Positions 1 to 8,821 of a stretch of DNA of 49,698 nt are shown here, piece by piece. Source of the DNA: an uncultured Lachnoanaerobaculum sp. (lineage in GTDB: Bacteria; Bacillota; Clostridia; Lachnospirales; Lachnospiraceae); assembly GCF_938015485.1 (NCBI RefSeq), contig NZ_CALLVU010000076.1, forward strand, positions 1 to 49,698, in the 5' to 3' direction. The number at the start of each line of letters is the position of its first letter. Position 1 is the stretch's first letter. Position numbers and translations under genes: made by a program. A model generated the notes under the pieces. The model saw nothing but the letters and a program-made list of their open reading frames with translations. It was not told the DNA's origin and did not search any database.

Positions 1-1012
1 CCTTGTTCTGCTTTGTCAAAATATTTGTTGTTCCAGCGTCCTTGCCTGCGTTGAACTGATCCCAAAGAAGATCCATTGAAAGCTGAACGCCCTTGCCCTG
101 GCTCAACTTATCATCATTGTTTGTTCTATTCTCAGCTGTACCTGTTGTAAATCTTCCCTCTGCGTCAGGATCCATAGCCAAACCTACGAAGATATCAAGT
201 CTCTGATCTGTAGAAGGAGCACATTTGATAACATTGTTCTCAAGTGCGGCCTTAATATCCTGATCCTCAAGCCCTGACAATCTTACAAAGTTAACACCTC
301 CGACTGTAAAGAATCTGTCGTCATTATGTACATTTGCTGCAACAGCCTTTGCAAGCTTGAATACATCCTCATTACCTGACTTTGTAGGCTGATACTGCTC
401 TCTCTGAATATATACCGCAACACCGATCATATCCTTAAGATTACCGATGTCCCTCTCACTCATATCAAGACCCTTAGCCTCAAACTTAATATTGCTGAGC
501 TTAGCTGCTATATCACCTACATTAACGATATCTGAACGGAATACCTGTGCATATCCCGGATACATATTATCAACTGTTATCTGAATCTTGCCGCTTGCAT
601 CTGTAACGATCTTTCCATAAGATCTACCGATATTCTTAGAAAGCTGCTCCTTATCCTTTAACTCTGCATTGAAATCAACATTGTTATAGCCCTTTGCTCT
701 TTCCTTGTATTGCTCAACACTTCCATTTCTTGCTATAGCGTTGTGATTCTGATCCGCTCTGATGAAGAACTGGTCGCCTACATATCCTAAATTACCTACA
801 CCGTCTACTATAGACCAGCCTGCACCGTTCATAGTCTCATCTGCGTACTGTCCGTATAATCCTAAATCTACAAATTTAACTCCAAAATCACCTGTTGTTG
901 CCTTAGTTGTTACATTAAGTGAATCGGTCCAATATGCATATCCTGTACCTGCCAACACCAATCCCAATGCCATTATTCCACCAACTAAAGTATTTCTTCT
1001 TGAACGCTTCAT
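1..1012 (-). CDS. TasA-like secreted protein with SipW-type signal peptide (3' end cut by window)
   Basis: The frame is open from an ATG at 1012 to the window edge, about 337 codons, with no stop, so the C-terminus is missing. AGGAGG lies 5 bases before the ATG. The N-terminus is basic (MKRSRRN), followed by a hydrophobic helix of about 16 residues ending in GTGYAYW. This is the cleavage-region pattern of proteins processed by SipW-type signal peptidases. The mature part is polar and beta-rich, without cysteines in its first 200 residues, as expected of a TasA/camelysin-like surface or fibre protein. It is the last gene of the secretion cluster but has its own putative promoter, so it is probably made in larger amount than its peptidase. 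The family is inferred from signal type and context. A specific TasA orthology is not shown. Confidence 0.7.
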   Translation of the reverse strand, partial: MKRSRRNTLVGGIMALGLVLAGTGYAYWTDSLNVTTKATTGDFGVKFVDLGLYGQYADETMNGAGWSIVDGVGNLGYVGDQFFIRADQNHNAIARNGSVEQYKERAKGYNNVDFNAELKDKEQLSKNIGRSYGKIVTDASGKIQITVDNMYPGYAQVFRSDIVNVGDIAAKLSNIKFEAKGLDMSERDIGNLKDMIGVAVYIQREQYQPTKSGNEDVFKLAKAVAANVHNDDRFFTVGGVNFVRLSGLEDQDIKAALENNVIKCAPSTDQRLDIFVGLAMDPDAEGRFTTGTAENRTNNDDKLSQGKGVQLSMDLLWDQFNAGKDAGTTNILTKQNK

Positions 1013-1096
1013 AACTTCCTCCTGAATTATAAAATTATTATGTTGTTAATCATGATATTCAACTTTAAAACTAATCTTAGTTTTCCTTATGGGATT

Positions 1097-1125
1097 ATTA
1101 TATCTCATTTAATAAATAATTAAAA
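1097..1125 (-). promoter_or_regulatory. Putative sigma-A promoter of the TasA-like gene
   Basis: On the minus strand a perfect TATAAT (-10) lies at 1102-1097. A weak T-rich -35 (GTTTTA/TTTTAA type) lies about 17 bases upstream. It sits between the DUF5305 gene's hairpin and the ribosome site of the TasA-like gene, so the latter can be transcribed separately from the upstream operon. Confidence 0.45.
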
Positions 1126-1139
1126 CATACCCGGGTTAT

Positions 1140-1171
1140 AATCCGACTACCACTAAAGTAGTAGTCGGATT
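1140..1171 (-). terminator. Hairpin directly after the DUF5305 stop codon
   Basis: An 11-bp perfect stem (1140-1150 with 1161-1171, 10-base loop) starts two bases after the stop codon of the DUF5305 gene. On the minus strand it is followed by ATAACC rather than a T run, so it may be a weak terminator, an mRNA-stabilising hairpin, or an attenuator that reduces read-through into the TasA-like gene. Confidence 0.5.
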
Positions 1172-1172
1172 A

Positions 1173-2255
1173 CTACTCGTTTACCTTCATTTCAAAAATA
1201 TATACATACAGCTTTGTAAATATATATATTTTACCGTCCTTAGGCAGATTATTTTCTCCTTCAACATAAAATATCGGTTCTCTTATCTCATCTGAAAGCT
1301 CCAATATATCTACCATACTCTTTATTTTTATAAACGGTCTTTCTTCAAATGCAGGTAAGGTATCAATACATATCATCCTGCTGCCGTATTTTCTCATAAA
1401 CTGCTTAAGTTTTTTGATCTTTAATTCTTCTCCGACAGCCTCTGCACTGAAAAATCTCACAAATACCAATATTGCAGCCGATATGATAAGCAGCAGTACA
1501 TATAGTGAATACTCTTTAAATCCCACCTTTGAACTTACTGTAGTCGTTTGCGTTATATCGCCCTTATCACTACTTACATCATCCTTTTTTATCTGATAGA
1601 ACTTATCATTTGAAATAGGAATATCCACCTTATAGGAAAATTCCTTTTCCTCACCGTCTATACTGTATTTACCGCTAAATAGTATATAAAAGTCCTTATC
1701 GGTTTCACCTCCAAGTTTGCCCTCTATCTCCTGTGCATAATTTTTGTAAGTCATTCTGTCTATATCAAGGCTCTTATCTATCTTAACATCGTCGGTCACA
1801 TTCTCATCTATCTTACCGTCTAAAAGAGGATATACCTTTTCATATACTATGCTCTTTTCATCGCCCTCACCTGCCTGATAGCCCTGTAATACAGCACTTA
1901 TAGTGTAGTCTCCCGATAAATTGACGGCATTTGTCAAGATAATTTCAGAATTAAAATCAATACTTACAGTATCTGTAACAGCGCTCGGATAAACTCTGCC
2001 CTCTTCCAAAAAATCTCCGTCAAAGATATCATTCTTTTGCAGATGTACCTTGTAGGATGCCTGAGTGGTAATATTATAACTGTTTACACTCATCTCTTTT
2101 GTCTGTGTATGCGGTCTGAGCTTTATAAACAGTGCCGCTATACTCGCTGCCAAAAGTATCAAACCTGTCGCATACAAAAATATCCTTGCCTCTTTTGTCA
2201 GTTTAATACAGTTTTTATTTTCAGTGTCGGCTTCTTTGCCTTTTACAACCTTCAT
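1173..2255 (-). CDS. DUF5305-family membrane protein of the SipW cluster
   Basis: A 360-residue protein. It has an N-terminal transmembrane helix at about 25-45, a large extracytoplasmic domain (about 46-250) rich in beta-type sequence, a second helix at about 252-272, and a cytoplasmic tail of about 90 residues. The pattern (short cytoplasmic start, external domain containing the YSIDGEEKEFSYKVDIPI-type segment, second helix) matches the DUF5305 family. Members of that family sit next to SipW-like signal peptidases in bacteria and archaea. The start codon overlaps the signal peptidase stop (TAATG), so the two are translationally coupled. Function is unknown. An accessory or assembly role for the peptidase substrates is inferred from context only. 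Confidence 0.7.
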   Translation of the reverse strand: MKVVKGKEADTENKNCIKLTKEARIFLYATGLILLAASIAALFIKLRPHTQTKEMSVNSYNITTQASYKVHLQKNDIFDGDFLEEGRVYPSAVTDTVSIDFNSEIILTNAVNLSGDYTISAVLQGYQAGEGDEKSIVYEKVYPLLDGKIDENVTDDVKIDKSLDIDRMTYKNYAQEIEGKLGGETDKDFYILFSGKYSIDGEEKEFSYKVDIPISNDKFYQIKKDDVSSDKGDITQTTTVSSKVGFKEYSLYVLLLIISAAILVFVRFFSAEAVGEELKIKKLKQFMRKYGSRMICIDTLPAFEERPFIKIKSMVDILELSDEIREPIFYVEGENNLPKDGKIYIFTKLYVYIFEMKVNE

Positions 2256-3442
2256 TATTTGTCCACAACTCCTTCAGGAATTTTATTCTGTACTCTTAAA
2301 AGCAGCCACGGTAAGCCCACCTTCGGAATCACCTTTATAACGATACCTCTGACATCGTTAGGCTCCACCTTTCTCTCATCAACTGCATTATTATTGTCTC
2401 CTTTAGTCTGAAAGCTTATATTACCCGCCTTATCCTGTAAAACTTTTTCTATCCTGTGAACTATAGTTATATCGTCTCTTTTAAAGCAGATAATCTCACC
2501 TTCACTAAGCGCATTTATCTCTTCTTCTTTGTCTATCTTTTTTATAAGTACCATATCTCCCGGCATTATAAGCGGTTCCATACTTCCTGTAAGTATCGCT
2601 TTTGGATAAATAGGAAATACACCCACACAAAACCATACAAATAATGTGGCAAACAAAAGTGATACCAAACCTTTTATATCCGCTTTCCTATCCTTACTCT
2701 CATACCTGTCTCTTGAAAATACATGGTCCACTACAAACATTGAATATATTATCGGAAATGCAATACCGATAGACCCTTCCAAAAGCCAAGGCAGTTCAGG
2801 CAATACCGGAAAACACCTCTGAAAAATCTGTATTATGCTCAAATATATTACACCGGGTAATACCCCTCCGTAAAATACAAGTACAGATACCAAAACATTC
2901 TTTGTTATTATCGGAAATATCGTCTGTACACCGTATATAAAAATGTCTTTAGTACTCTTTGCTGCTGTTAAACCTCCAAAGTTAATCTCTACCAAGCAAA
3001 ATATAACCGTTATAATAACAGTTGCCGCCCTTTTGTATTTGCAGGTCTTATACGATGCAGCAAACAAATATTGCCTTATCATCTCTCTTGCCGCAATTTG
3101 CGGTAATACGGTAATCATATTAAAAAGTATTCCAAGTACCGATATATCATACGGACTTGAGGCAAGCTTTTTCATAAATACCGCAGGCACAAATTGTATC
3201 GCTATAAATATTATTCCGCCTGAAATCCCGTACCCCGTCAGATACTTATCTCCTTTATGCATAATATAAAGACGCGGCAATATAAAAAATATGATACCTG
3301 TAAGTACACACCAATACAGTGACAAGGCTAAAGGCACAAAGCTGAGTCTTCCTTTAATATATGGCAAAGCCGGTATTATAACACATATTAAAAGCAGACT
3401 TGCATATATTGCATATCTGTTTTCAGCGCTTAATTTCCTCAT
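2255..3442 (-). CDS. SipW-type signal peptidase I (S26B) with N-terminal membrane domain
   Basis: A 395-residue membrane protein. The C-terminal third carries the S26B catalytic motifs: GSMEP with nucleophile Ser287, the IVHRI box with His329 replacing the bacterial lysine general base, and the GDNN box near 348-351. This Ser/His arrangement is that of ER-type and SipW peptidases. Residues 1-275 form about eight hydrophobic helices, much longer than Bacillus SipW (about 190 residues) and closer to archaeal-style long forms. It should cleave signal peptides of the three neighbouring secreted proteins at the membrane. The start overlaps the upstream gene by 20 bases and the stop overlaps the DUF5305 start, so the genes form one coupled operon. 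Confidence 0.9.
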   Translation of the reverse strand: MRKLSAENRYAIYASLLLICVIIPALPYIKGRLSFVPLALSLYWCVLTGIIFFILPRLYIMHKGDKYLTGYGISGGIIFIAIQFVPAVFMKKLASSPYDISVLGILFNMITVLPQIAAREMIRQYLFAASYKTCKYKRAATVIITVIFCLVEINFGGLTAAKSTKDIFIYGVQTIFPIITKNVLVSVLVFYGGVLPGVIYLSIIQIFQRCFPVLPELPWLLEGSIGIAFPIIYSMFVVDHVFSRDRYESKDRKADIKGLVSLLFATLFVWFCVGVFPIYPKAILTGSMEPLIMPGDMVLIKKIDKEEEINALSEGEIICFKRDDITIVHRIEKVLQDKAGNISFQTKGDNNNAVDERKVEPNDVRGIVIKVIPKVGLPWLLLRVQNKIPEGVVDK

Positions 3443-3821
3443 TGTTTGTGTCCGCTTCCGCCTTGCTTTCAGTATTATTCTCTGTCTTTGTTATACTTTC
3501 TTTTGCACTTGTTTCTTCAATACTTGGCTTATTTTGTATGCTTTCCTTTATAGTCTGCTCCTCAGTATTTGCAGTCGATTCTTCCTGTGCACTTTCTGAA
3601 GCTGATTTTTTGCCCTGATCCGGTCTTATAGTGATATCTCCTTTATCAGCCGGATCAACCTTTTCCTGACCCTTCACATCACCGCTCATCTCTATATCCA
3701 CATCGTATACAACCGGAATATTTGCCTTTACCTTAAGCTCCGATTTCCAGTATGCAAACGCTGTTATTCCTGATGACATTGCCATAACCGCCACCAAGAC
3801 GGCTAATACAGTTTTTTTCAT
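3423..3821 (-). CDS. Small secreted protein with SipW-type signal and low-complexity tail
   Basis: 132 residues. A signal peptide of about 22 residues ends GITAFAYW, the same aromatic-after-cleavage pattern as its neighbours. A short beta-type core follows (about 25-60). Residues 61-132 are almost entirely Glu, Ser, Lys, Thr and Asn, probably a disordered linker or wall-spanning stalk. It may be an anchor or minor subunit of the structure built by the neighbouring TasA-like proteins, but no family is recognisable. It begins 8 bases after the upstream secreted-protein gene, and its last 20 bases overlap the signal peptidase start. Confidence 0.7.
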   Translation of the reverse strand: MKKTVLAVLVAVMAMSSGITAFAYWKSELKVKANIPVVYDVDIEMSGDVKGQEKVDPADKGDITIRPDQGKKSASESAQEESTANTEEQTIKESIQNKPSIEETSAKESITKTENNTESKAEADTNNEEIKR

Positions 3822-3829
3822 ATTGCCTC

Positions 3830-4567
3830 CTATTTTACACTCTTATTTACTTTGTAACCTGCCTGAAACACATCATAAGGAATTTCAAGTGAGTATTTAA
3901 CCATCACGCCGTTTTGTACACCTAAGGTATCATCTCCAAGCTCTTCAAGATTAGATGCATCTATATCAAGCTTTGTCGGCAAATCCTTAATCATATTTGC
4001 ACTTTCATCACTAAGCTTTAAATAAATCTGACCTATACTTTCATCCTTATCTTCCTTACTCAAAGTCTCATAAACCTCAAACTGAATCGGCTGTGTATAT
4101 AGAGATTCATTTTCTCCAAGTGCATAGCTGACTCCGTTATATATAAAAGCGGCACTGTCTGCCTGTAACTCCACATCCTCTCCCGTCTTTGATAAATCAA
4201 GCTTTGTATAATTCAATTTATTTACACTGCTTCCTTCTGTAGGTGTTATTTGAAAATCCAATCTCAAAAGCTTGCCCTCAAGTAATGCATTGACAGGCAG
4301 TCCTTCATCAAAAGATATTTCAAGTTCCTTGTCTGTGGGATTAAACTGTGCTAAAACAGGTGTTTCCACATTGCCTCTTGTATCTGTAATACTTGCAGAA
4401 TACTTCTCACCGCTCTTACCGAATTCCACATCCATAGTACCGCTTGTAAGATTGGCCTGCACACTGATACTTGAGTTCCAGCTTGCATAGCCTGTACCTA
4501 CCACAACCAAGCCTATAAATAAAGCCCCTAAAATACAAGACTTTACCGAAAACCATTTCTTATGCAT
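3830..4567 (-). CDS. TasA/camelysin-like secreted protein
   Basis: 245 residues. It has a signal peptide ending GTGYASW (about residue 29) followed by a beta-rich domain of about 210 residues without cysteines. The signal class, size and position beside a SipW-type peptidase fit the TasA/CalY group of secreted fibre or surface proteins. Sequence identity to TasA cannot be judged here. AGGAGA lies about 9 bases before the ATG. The gene follows the response regulator after 46 bases with no evident terminator, so it is probably cotranscribed with the two-component system. Confidence 0.7.
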   Translation of the reverse strand: MHKKWFSVKSCILGALFIGLVVVGTGYASWNSSISVQANLTSGTMDVEFGKSGEKYSASITDTRGNVETPVLAQFNPTDKELEISFDEGLPVNALLEGKLLRLDFQITPTEGSSVNKLNYTKLDLSKTGEDVELQADSAAFIYNGVSYALGENESLYTQPIQFEVYETLSKEDKDESIGQIYLKLSDESANMIKDLPTKLDIDASNLEELGDDTLGVQNGVMVKYSLEIPYDVFQAGYKVNKSVK

Positions 4568-4613
4568 ATCCGCTCTTCTCCTAAAATATATTTTAAAATC
4601 TCAAGTTTATCAC

Positions 4614-5249
4614 TTAAGAATTTAATATCGTTTGAAATCTTTCCATATGTTTTTCAACAAATACCAAAACTTCAGTTCTGTTATATATCTCCAACTTGCT
4701 GAATATATTTGAAATATGCTTCTTTACCGTACCTTCCGATATCGACAATTTATTTGCAATCTTTGCATTGGCATATCCCTCTCGCAAAAGCAATGCCACT
4801 TCAAGTTCTCTTCTTGTCAATGTATCAATCCTTTTATCATCTTCAGAAGTGTTTCCGACATTTGCCATCAAATCTGATGAATAGAACTTTCCTCCTCTGT
4901 CCACCACTCTTAAGCTGTACATGATATCATCTATAAAGGCGTCCTTAAGTATATATGCATCTATGCCCATATTCTTGGCTTTTACAAAATCACTCTCACT
5001 TGATGACGATGTTATAACAAAGGTTTTTATATTTTTGTTCTGACTCTGTATCCACTCCAAAAAGTCAAATCCGCTTTCATTGTGTAAATTCAAATCCACA
5101 AACACACTGTCTATTGATTTTTCCTTAGTCAAATCAATAGCCTCTTTTACCGTGCCGGCTTGCACAGTCTCTTCATCAGGTCTGTGCAGTTTTATCACAG
5201 ATTCCAATCCCTGTCTTGCAATGGGATGGTCATCCAAAACAAGTACCAT
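4614..5249 (-). CDS. NarL/LuxR-type response regulator
   Basis: 211 residues. The receiver domain has acidic residues Asp6-Asp7 and the phospho-acceptor Asp52 (in SVFVDLNL). The output domain is a C-terminal LuxR helix-turn-helix, with LTRRELEVALLL opening it near residue 145 and SEGTVKKHISNIFSKL as the recognition region. A good AGGAGG precedes the ATG. It lies 10 bases after the sensor kinase gene. It should be phosphorylated by that kinase and regulate transcription, most simply of the adjacent SipW/TasA-like genes (inference from operon structure). Confidence 0.92.
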   Translation of the reverse strand: MVLVLDDHPIARQGLESVIKLHRPDEETVQAGTVKEAIDLTKEKSIDSVFVDLNLHNESGFDFLEWIQSQNKNIKTFVITSSSSESDFVKAKNMGIDAYILKDAFIDDIMYSLRVVDRGGKFYSSDLMANVGNTSEDDKRIDTLTRRELEVALLLREGYANAKIANKLSISEGTVKKHISNIFSKLEIYNRTEVLVFVEKHMERFQTILNS

Positions 5250-5259
5250 ATATGCCTCC

Positions 5260-6867
5260 TTATCTCGGTAAACTAAGTTTTACTCTGACCCCACTTTTGT
5301 CACACTGTACTATGCTCAAAAGTCCTTTAAGTAAAACCGCTATACTTCTCATATTTCTCAATCCGTTGCCTTCATGGAAATCTTTGTCATCTTTGGAAAA
5401 GCCACAACCGTCGTCTTCAACCGTCAGTTCAACGGAATTGTCGGTTAACTTTAACCTGACATCTATATTCTTTGCCTGCCCATGTTTTATAGCATTATTG
5501 ACCGCCTCACATATCACTCTGTAAAGTGCTATCTTCTGCGCAATAGCTATGTAATCGGCCTGCTCATCCAAATCAATATCTATATTTACTTCATTTAATC
5601 TCTCGACCTCTTCCATATATGCATATGTAGTGTGAATAAAAGTATTCAAATTGTCTTTAAACCTTTTGCCGTATATACTCTCACGCAACTCAGTCATAGT
5701 ACTCTCTATGGAAGTTCTGATTAAGTTTATTTCTTCTACATAATTTTCTCTGTTTTTTATCTTACCTTCCAATAAAAGCATTCTGCATGCAATTCCGAAG
5801 AGCTTCTGTATTACAGTATCATGGATCTCATTTGCAATACGATTCTGTTCCTCCACTGAAACGAATCTCTCTATCTGAGAATACATATCCAAGTTGTTGA
5901 AAACGGTCTTTATAAGATGCAAATAAAAGTCTTTTACTTCCCCTGACGTATCATCCACCTTTCTCACCAGCACACCGCTTATATATGCGCTCTCACCGAA
6001 AACCGTTACCTCATAGCTGTCTCCTCCCGAATCCATATAGAATATATCCTTGCTGTCTTCACTTACCGGTTTGCTTACCTTTTCATTCCAGTCTCTTATC
6101 TTAACTAAAATATCATCATATGTCCTTTCATCCATACCGTTGCTTTCTATAATTTCAGGCACATCGTCACGCTCAAACTTTATGAGCATAAACTCTGAAT
6201 ACATCTTATTCTTTTTTAATGTCAGATAAAGTTTTTCCATAATCTTTTTAGGATCCGTCATTGCAAAAAGTCCGAAGCTCTCACTTAGCTCAGACAGCAT
6301 GGTAAACGCATAGTTACTTAGTTCTTTTTCTTTTTGCAACTCTATATTGAGCCTTTCCGACTTTTCCTTTTGTTCGTCAATACATTTTATATAAATTCGC
6401 ACAATATAAAACTCGCACATCAACATCATCACTCCCACAACAATGTTGATCTTCTGATATGCCAAATTTTCTATGCTCTTTCCTCCAAAGGCACAAATCC
6501 AACACCATATACAGGCTATAAATGTTATAACTATGTTTTTGTCAAAGGCGACCACTAAAAGTATACAATTCACCTCATACCACAGATATGGGCTGTTGAA
6601 CCCACCGCTTAAGAATATGAAGATACCGTATGCGAATACCTCCAAGCCGAACATCACTCTGAAATGTAGTACATTTTCACAGACTCTTTTGTACAGCCAA
6701 CAACTAAGCGCACAGGATATGGACATACCTAAAAAGATATATCTGTTTATATTCTCTCCGTTGTAGATTGATACTAAAATGTAAAATACTGTAGATACTA
6801 CAAATGAGACTCCTCTCAACAGTACATTTATATTTATATAATTGGAACTCTCTCTGCCATCAGTCAT
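5260..6867 (-). CDS. Membrane sensor histidine kinase (HisKA_3 type)
   Basis: 535 residues. About five or six transmembrane helices span residues 15-160, with almost no extracellular loop, so the signal is probably sensed in or near the membrane. A coiled linker and a GAF-like region (about 185-330) follow. Then comes the HisKA_3 dimerisation helix with phospho-accepting His349 (NEIHD), and a HATPase_c domain with N box NNAIKH (457-462), G1 box DDGCGF (485-490) and G2 box GNGLRNM (500-506). This is the usual NarX/DesK-type partner of LuxR-family regulators, and the regulator gene follows at once. Confidence 0.92.
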   Translation of the reverse strand: MTDGRESSNYININVLLRGVSFVVSTVFYILVSIYNGENINRYIFLGMSISCALSCWLYKRVCENVLHFRVMFGLEVFAYGIFIFLSGGFNSPYLWYEVNCILLVVAFDKNIVITFIACIWCWICAFGGKSIENLAYQKINIVVGVMMLMCEFYIVRIYIKCIDEQKEKSERLNIELQKEKELSNYAFTMLSELSESFGLFAMTDPKKIMEKLYLTLKKNKMYSEFMLIKFERDDVPEIIESNGMDERTYDDILVKIRDWNEKVSKPVSEDSKDIFYMDSGGDSYEVTVFGESAYISGVLVRKVDDTSGEVKDFYLHLIKTVFNNLDMYSQIERFVSVEEQNRIANEIHDTVIQKLFGIACRMLLLEGKIKNRENYVEEINLIRTSIESTMTELRESIYGKRFKDNLNTFIHTTYAYMEEVERLNEVNIDIDLDEQADYIAIAQKIALYRVICEAVNNAIKHGQAKNIDVRLKLTDNSVELTVEDDGCGFSKDDKDFHEGNGLRNMRSIAVLLKGLLSIVQCDKSGVRVKLSLPR

Positions 6868-6919
6868 ATCATCCTTATTTCCAAGTATAAAAGTTTTCAG
6901 ATATCTAAATATGTTTCCT

Positions 6920-6948
6920 ATTATACTCTAAAAATTATTTATAACTTA
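6920..6948 (-). promoter_or_regulatory. Possible promoter of the kinase/SipW operon in the 6868-7208 spacer
   Basis: In the 341-base divergent spacer, a TATAAT lies on the minus strand at 6925-6920, about 52 bases before the kinase start, with no good -35. The rest of the spacer is very AT-rich. No other specific site was seen, and no clear promoter for the plus-strand gene could be chosen among many A/T runs. Confidence 0.35.
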
Positions 6949-7208
6949 GCCATAATCTCAGGTTATAATATTCTAAATTTATTATTATTTATCTATACAA
7001 TAACTTTTAACTTAATTTTTTATTTTGGATATATAATAGTTTTTACCCAAATATGTAATCAATGTGTCTACAGAACCAGTATACCACACTTTTATGAAAA
7101 TGATTATCCTTCTTTAACACTTATCCTATATGTGTTTACAACCCTGTACTTTTATATTATTCTATTCTTATATATGATTTCCATTGCATGACGACACAGG
7201 AGGTTATA

Positions 7209-8171
7209 ATGGCAAATATAATTGACTATATTAAATGGCGTGGGGATTTGTCTTTTGATGTTTCTCCTTTTAATGAACTTGATAATGCGGTTTTTTCATT
7301 ATTCTCCTATATTGACTTAAAAGACTTGCAGAATAATATAAATTCAACAGGTATTACTATTTCAGATGCCTGCAAATACCTGATTGATCATAACTACCGC
7401 TACGGTTATATGAGTGCAATAGGTACAGATTTTTTAAATTCTCTTTCAGCCTCAGAAAGATTTGGCAAGGTTATGATAGTTGATTATATAGATCTCTACC
7501 ATGAGAAAAAATACCAATTTTCTTCAACGGGATTTATGTATGACGACAGCCTGATGTATATTGCGTTCAGAGGAACCGATGACAGTATTGTAGCTTGGAA
7601 AGAAGACTTTATGATGAGTTTTTCAGTTATTCCTGCTCAGAAATTTGCACTTGATTTTCTAAAGAGGGTTATTTCACACCACCCTAATACCGACTTCATA
7701 GTGGGAGGACACAGTAAGGGAGGCAATCTTGCAATATATTCCTGTGCAATGTGTGATGAAATTTTCAAAGACAGAATCACTGCAATATATAATAACGACG
7801 GCCCCGACCTCTGTGATGAGGTGATAAACACCGATGTAATGAATGCTGTCAAGGATAAAATAATCAAGATAGTTCCCGAATTTTGTGTGGTAGGTATGAT
7901 TTTTAACAATACAAAGAATATAAAGGTTGTAAAAGCCGATAATATTGCTTTCTTACAGCATGATATACTCAACTGGAACTGTATAGGAACAAGTTTTGAG
8001 TATGCCACTGATGTAAATAAGAATGCGGATAAATTCAACAGTTTTGTAGACAGGATTCTTGAAAACACCGACTTGGGAAGACGCAAGGAGTATGTGAACA
8101 GTTTCTTTGATAAGATAATAGATGCAGGCACGACAAGACTGCCTTGGGGGAAGAATAACCGTAATACTTAA
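7209..8171 (+). CDS. DUF2974 (Mbeg1-like) alpha/beta-hydrolase family protein
   Basis: 320 residues from the ATG at 7209. An in-frame ATG at 7188 was rejected because AGGAGG (7198-7203) lies 5 bases before 7209 and family members begin NIIDYIKWRGDLSF. The domain has an FRGTDD strand (120-125) and the nucleophile elbow GHSKGGN with Ser169, typical of lipase-like serine hydrolases. The family is widespread in Firmicutes and Lachnospiraceae, and its substrate is unknown. No signal peptide is evident, so it is probably cytoplasmic. It is a single-gene unit with its own terminator. The tail of a second copy lies 400 bases downstream. Confidence 0.85.
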   Translation: MANIIDYIKWRGDLSFDVSPFNELDNAVFSLFSYIDLKDLQNNINSTGITISDACKYLIDHNYRYGYMSAIGTDFLNSLSASERFGKVMIVDYIDLYHEKKYQFSSTGFMYDDSLMYIAFRGTDDSIVAWKEDFMMSFSVIPAQKFALDFLKRVISHHPNTDFIVGGHSKGGNLAIYSCAMCDEIFKDRITAIYNNDGPDLCDEVINTDVMNAVKDKIIKIVPEFCVVGMIFNNTKNIKVVKADNIAFLQHDILNWNCIGTSFEYATDVNKNADKFNSFVDRILENTDLGRRKEYVNSFFDKIIDAGTTRLPWGKNNRNT

Positions 8172-8175
8172 ATTA

Positions 8176-8215
8176 AAAGGGATTTGAATCAATAAACGGT
8201 TCAAATCCCTTTTTT
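8176..8215 (+). terminator. Intrinsic terminator of the DUF2974 gene
   Basis: A perfect 13-bp stem (8176-8188 with 8200-8212) is followed by a T run. It lies 4 bases after the stop codon on the plus strand. Confidence 0.9.
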
Positions 8216-8292
8216 ATCAAAAGAGCAGAGGAAACTTTCATTCCTCTGCTCCAAATAAATTTATATTATGCCTCAATATATACAATATCGAA

Positions 8293-8519
8293 TTATTTTA
8301 CCCATCTTCCTGAAGCGTCAAGTCTGTAGCCGTCTGCAGTAGTTGTATTGCTTAACATTGCTCCTGACGGACTCTTGTAGTACCAATCATTCTCCATCAA
8401 AGAAATACCATATGCCGTCAACCTGCTTCCATGTATTGGTTAAAAAATCTTATATTCTTTGCTTGTGCTTCATCCGAAATATATACAAGTCTCTCACCAC
8501 ACATTGCCATTCCGTATCC
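8293..8519 (-). pseudogene. Decayed cell-wall (choline)-binding repeat protein, C-terminal remnant
   Basis: Reading the minus strand in three frames gives successive pieces of one repeat protein: a lead segment (GYGMAMCGERLVYISDEAQ), then TWKQVDGIWYFFDG, then ENDWYYKSPSGAML followed by an end GYRLDASGRWVK and a TAA at 8293-8295. The WxxxDGxWYYF and DWYY.SP.GAML patterns are those of choline/cell-wall-binding repeats. At least two frame changes and an in-frame stop upstream break the frame, so no product is expected. Similar repeats form the C-terminus of the prophage endolysin at 11305, but the wording differs, so this looks like a relic of a separate host surface protein or lysin. Confidence 0.7.
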
Positions 8520-8580
8520 TTAATTATCATCTGTATGATATGAACTTATTAAACTCATTTAATAAAATCTACTTTTAGCA

Positions 8581-8628
8581 AACGAAACAACCGGACTGCC
8601 TTGGGGTAAGAATAATCGAAATACTTAA
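8581..8628 (+). pseudogene. 3' tail of a second DUF2974 gene copy
   Basis: The last 16 codons (ending LPWGKNNRNT and stop) repeat the C-terminus of the intact DUF2974 gene almost exactly, and a degenerate copy of its terminator follows. Nothing of the body of the gene remains. This is what is left of a tandem duplicate, or a recombination scar. Confidence 0.75.
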
Positions 8629-8632
8629 ATAT

Positions 8633-8671
8633 AAAGGGATTTAAACCAATACACGGTTCAAATCTCTTTTA
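8633..8671 (+). terminator. Degenerate copy of the DUF2974 terminator
   Basis: It has the same sequence order as the terminator at 8176 but with mismatches in the stem (AAAGGGATTT against AAATCTCTTT). It belongs to the duplicated gene tail. On the other strand it reaches the stop codon of the small gene at 8669. Confidence 0.5.
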
Positions 8672-8821
8672 TACTTCGTAAAGTGGTTTTATACGCCCCT
8701 CTTTTATCAGTTTTTCAACTTCTTCAGCTGTTAATTTAACCGGGCATCCCGGCATGGATAACCTGTCTAAATAATCTTGATATGACTCTTTTTGCATTTC
8801 TTCTTCACTTTTATTTCTCAT
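8669..8821 (-). CDS. Small hypothetical protein (50 aa)
   Basis: ATG at 8821, stop at 8669-8671. The start codon overlaps the stop of the upstream 75-residue gene (TAATG), a common sign of a real coupled gene. The product is acidic at the start (MRNKSEEEMQKES). Its second half (PVKLTAEEVEKLIKEGRIKP) resembles the short helical element often seen at the end of small regulatory or immunity-type proteins. There are no transmembrane segments. The family is not recognised. Confidence 0.6.
   Translation of the reverse strand: MRNKSEEEMQKESYQDYLDRLSMPGCPVKLTAEEVEKLIKEGRIKPLYEV

Noticed and set aside
762..1025. Plus-strand frame with Pro/Ser-rich product
   Set aside because: It is the shadow of the TasA-like gene and has no ribosome site or domain.
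7188..7208. Earlier start for the DUF2974 gene
   Set aside because: AGGAGG lies after this ATG and 5 bases before the one at 7209, which also matches the family N-terminus.
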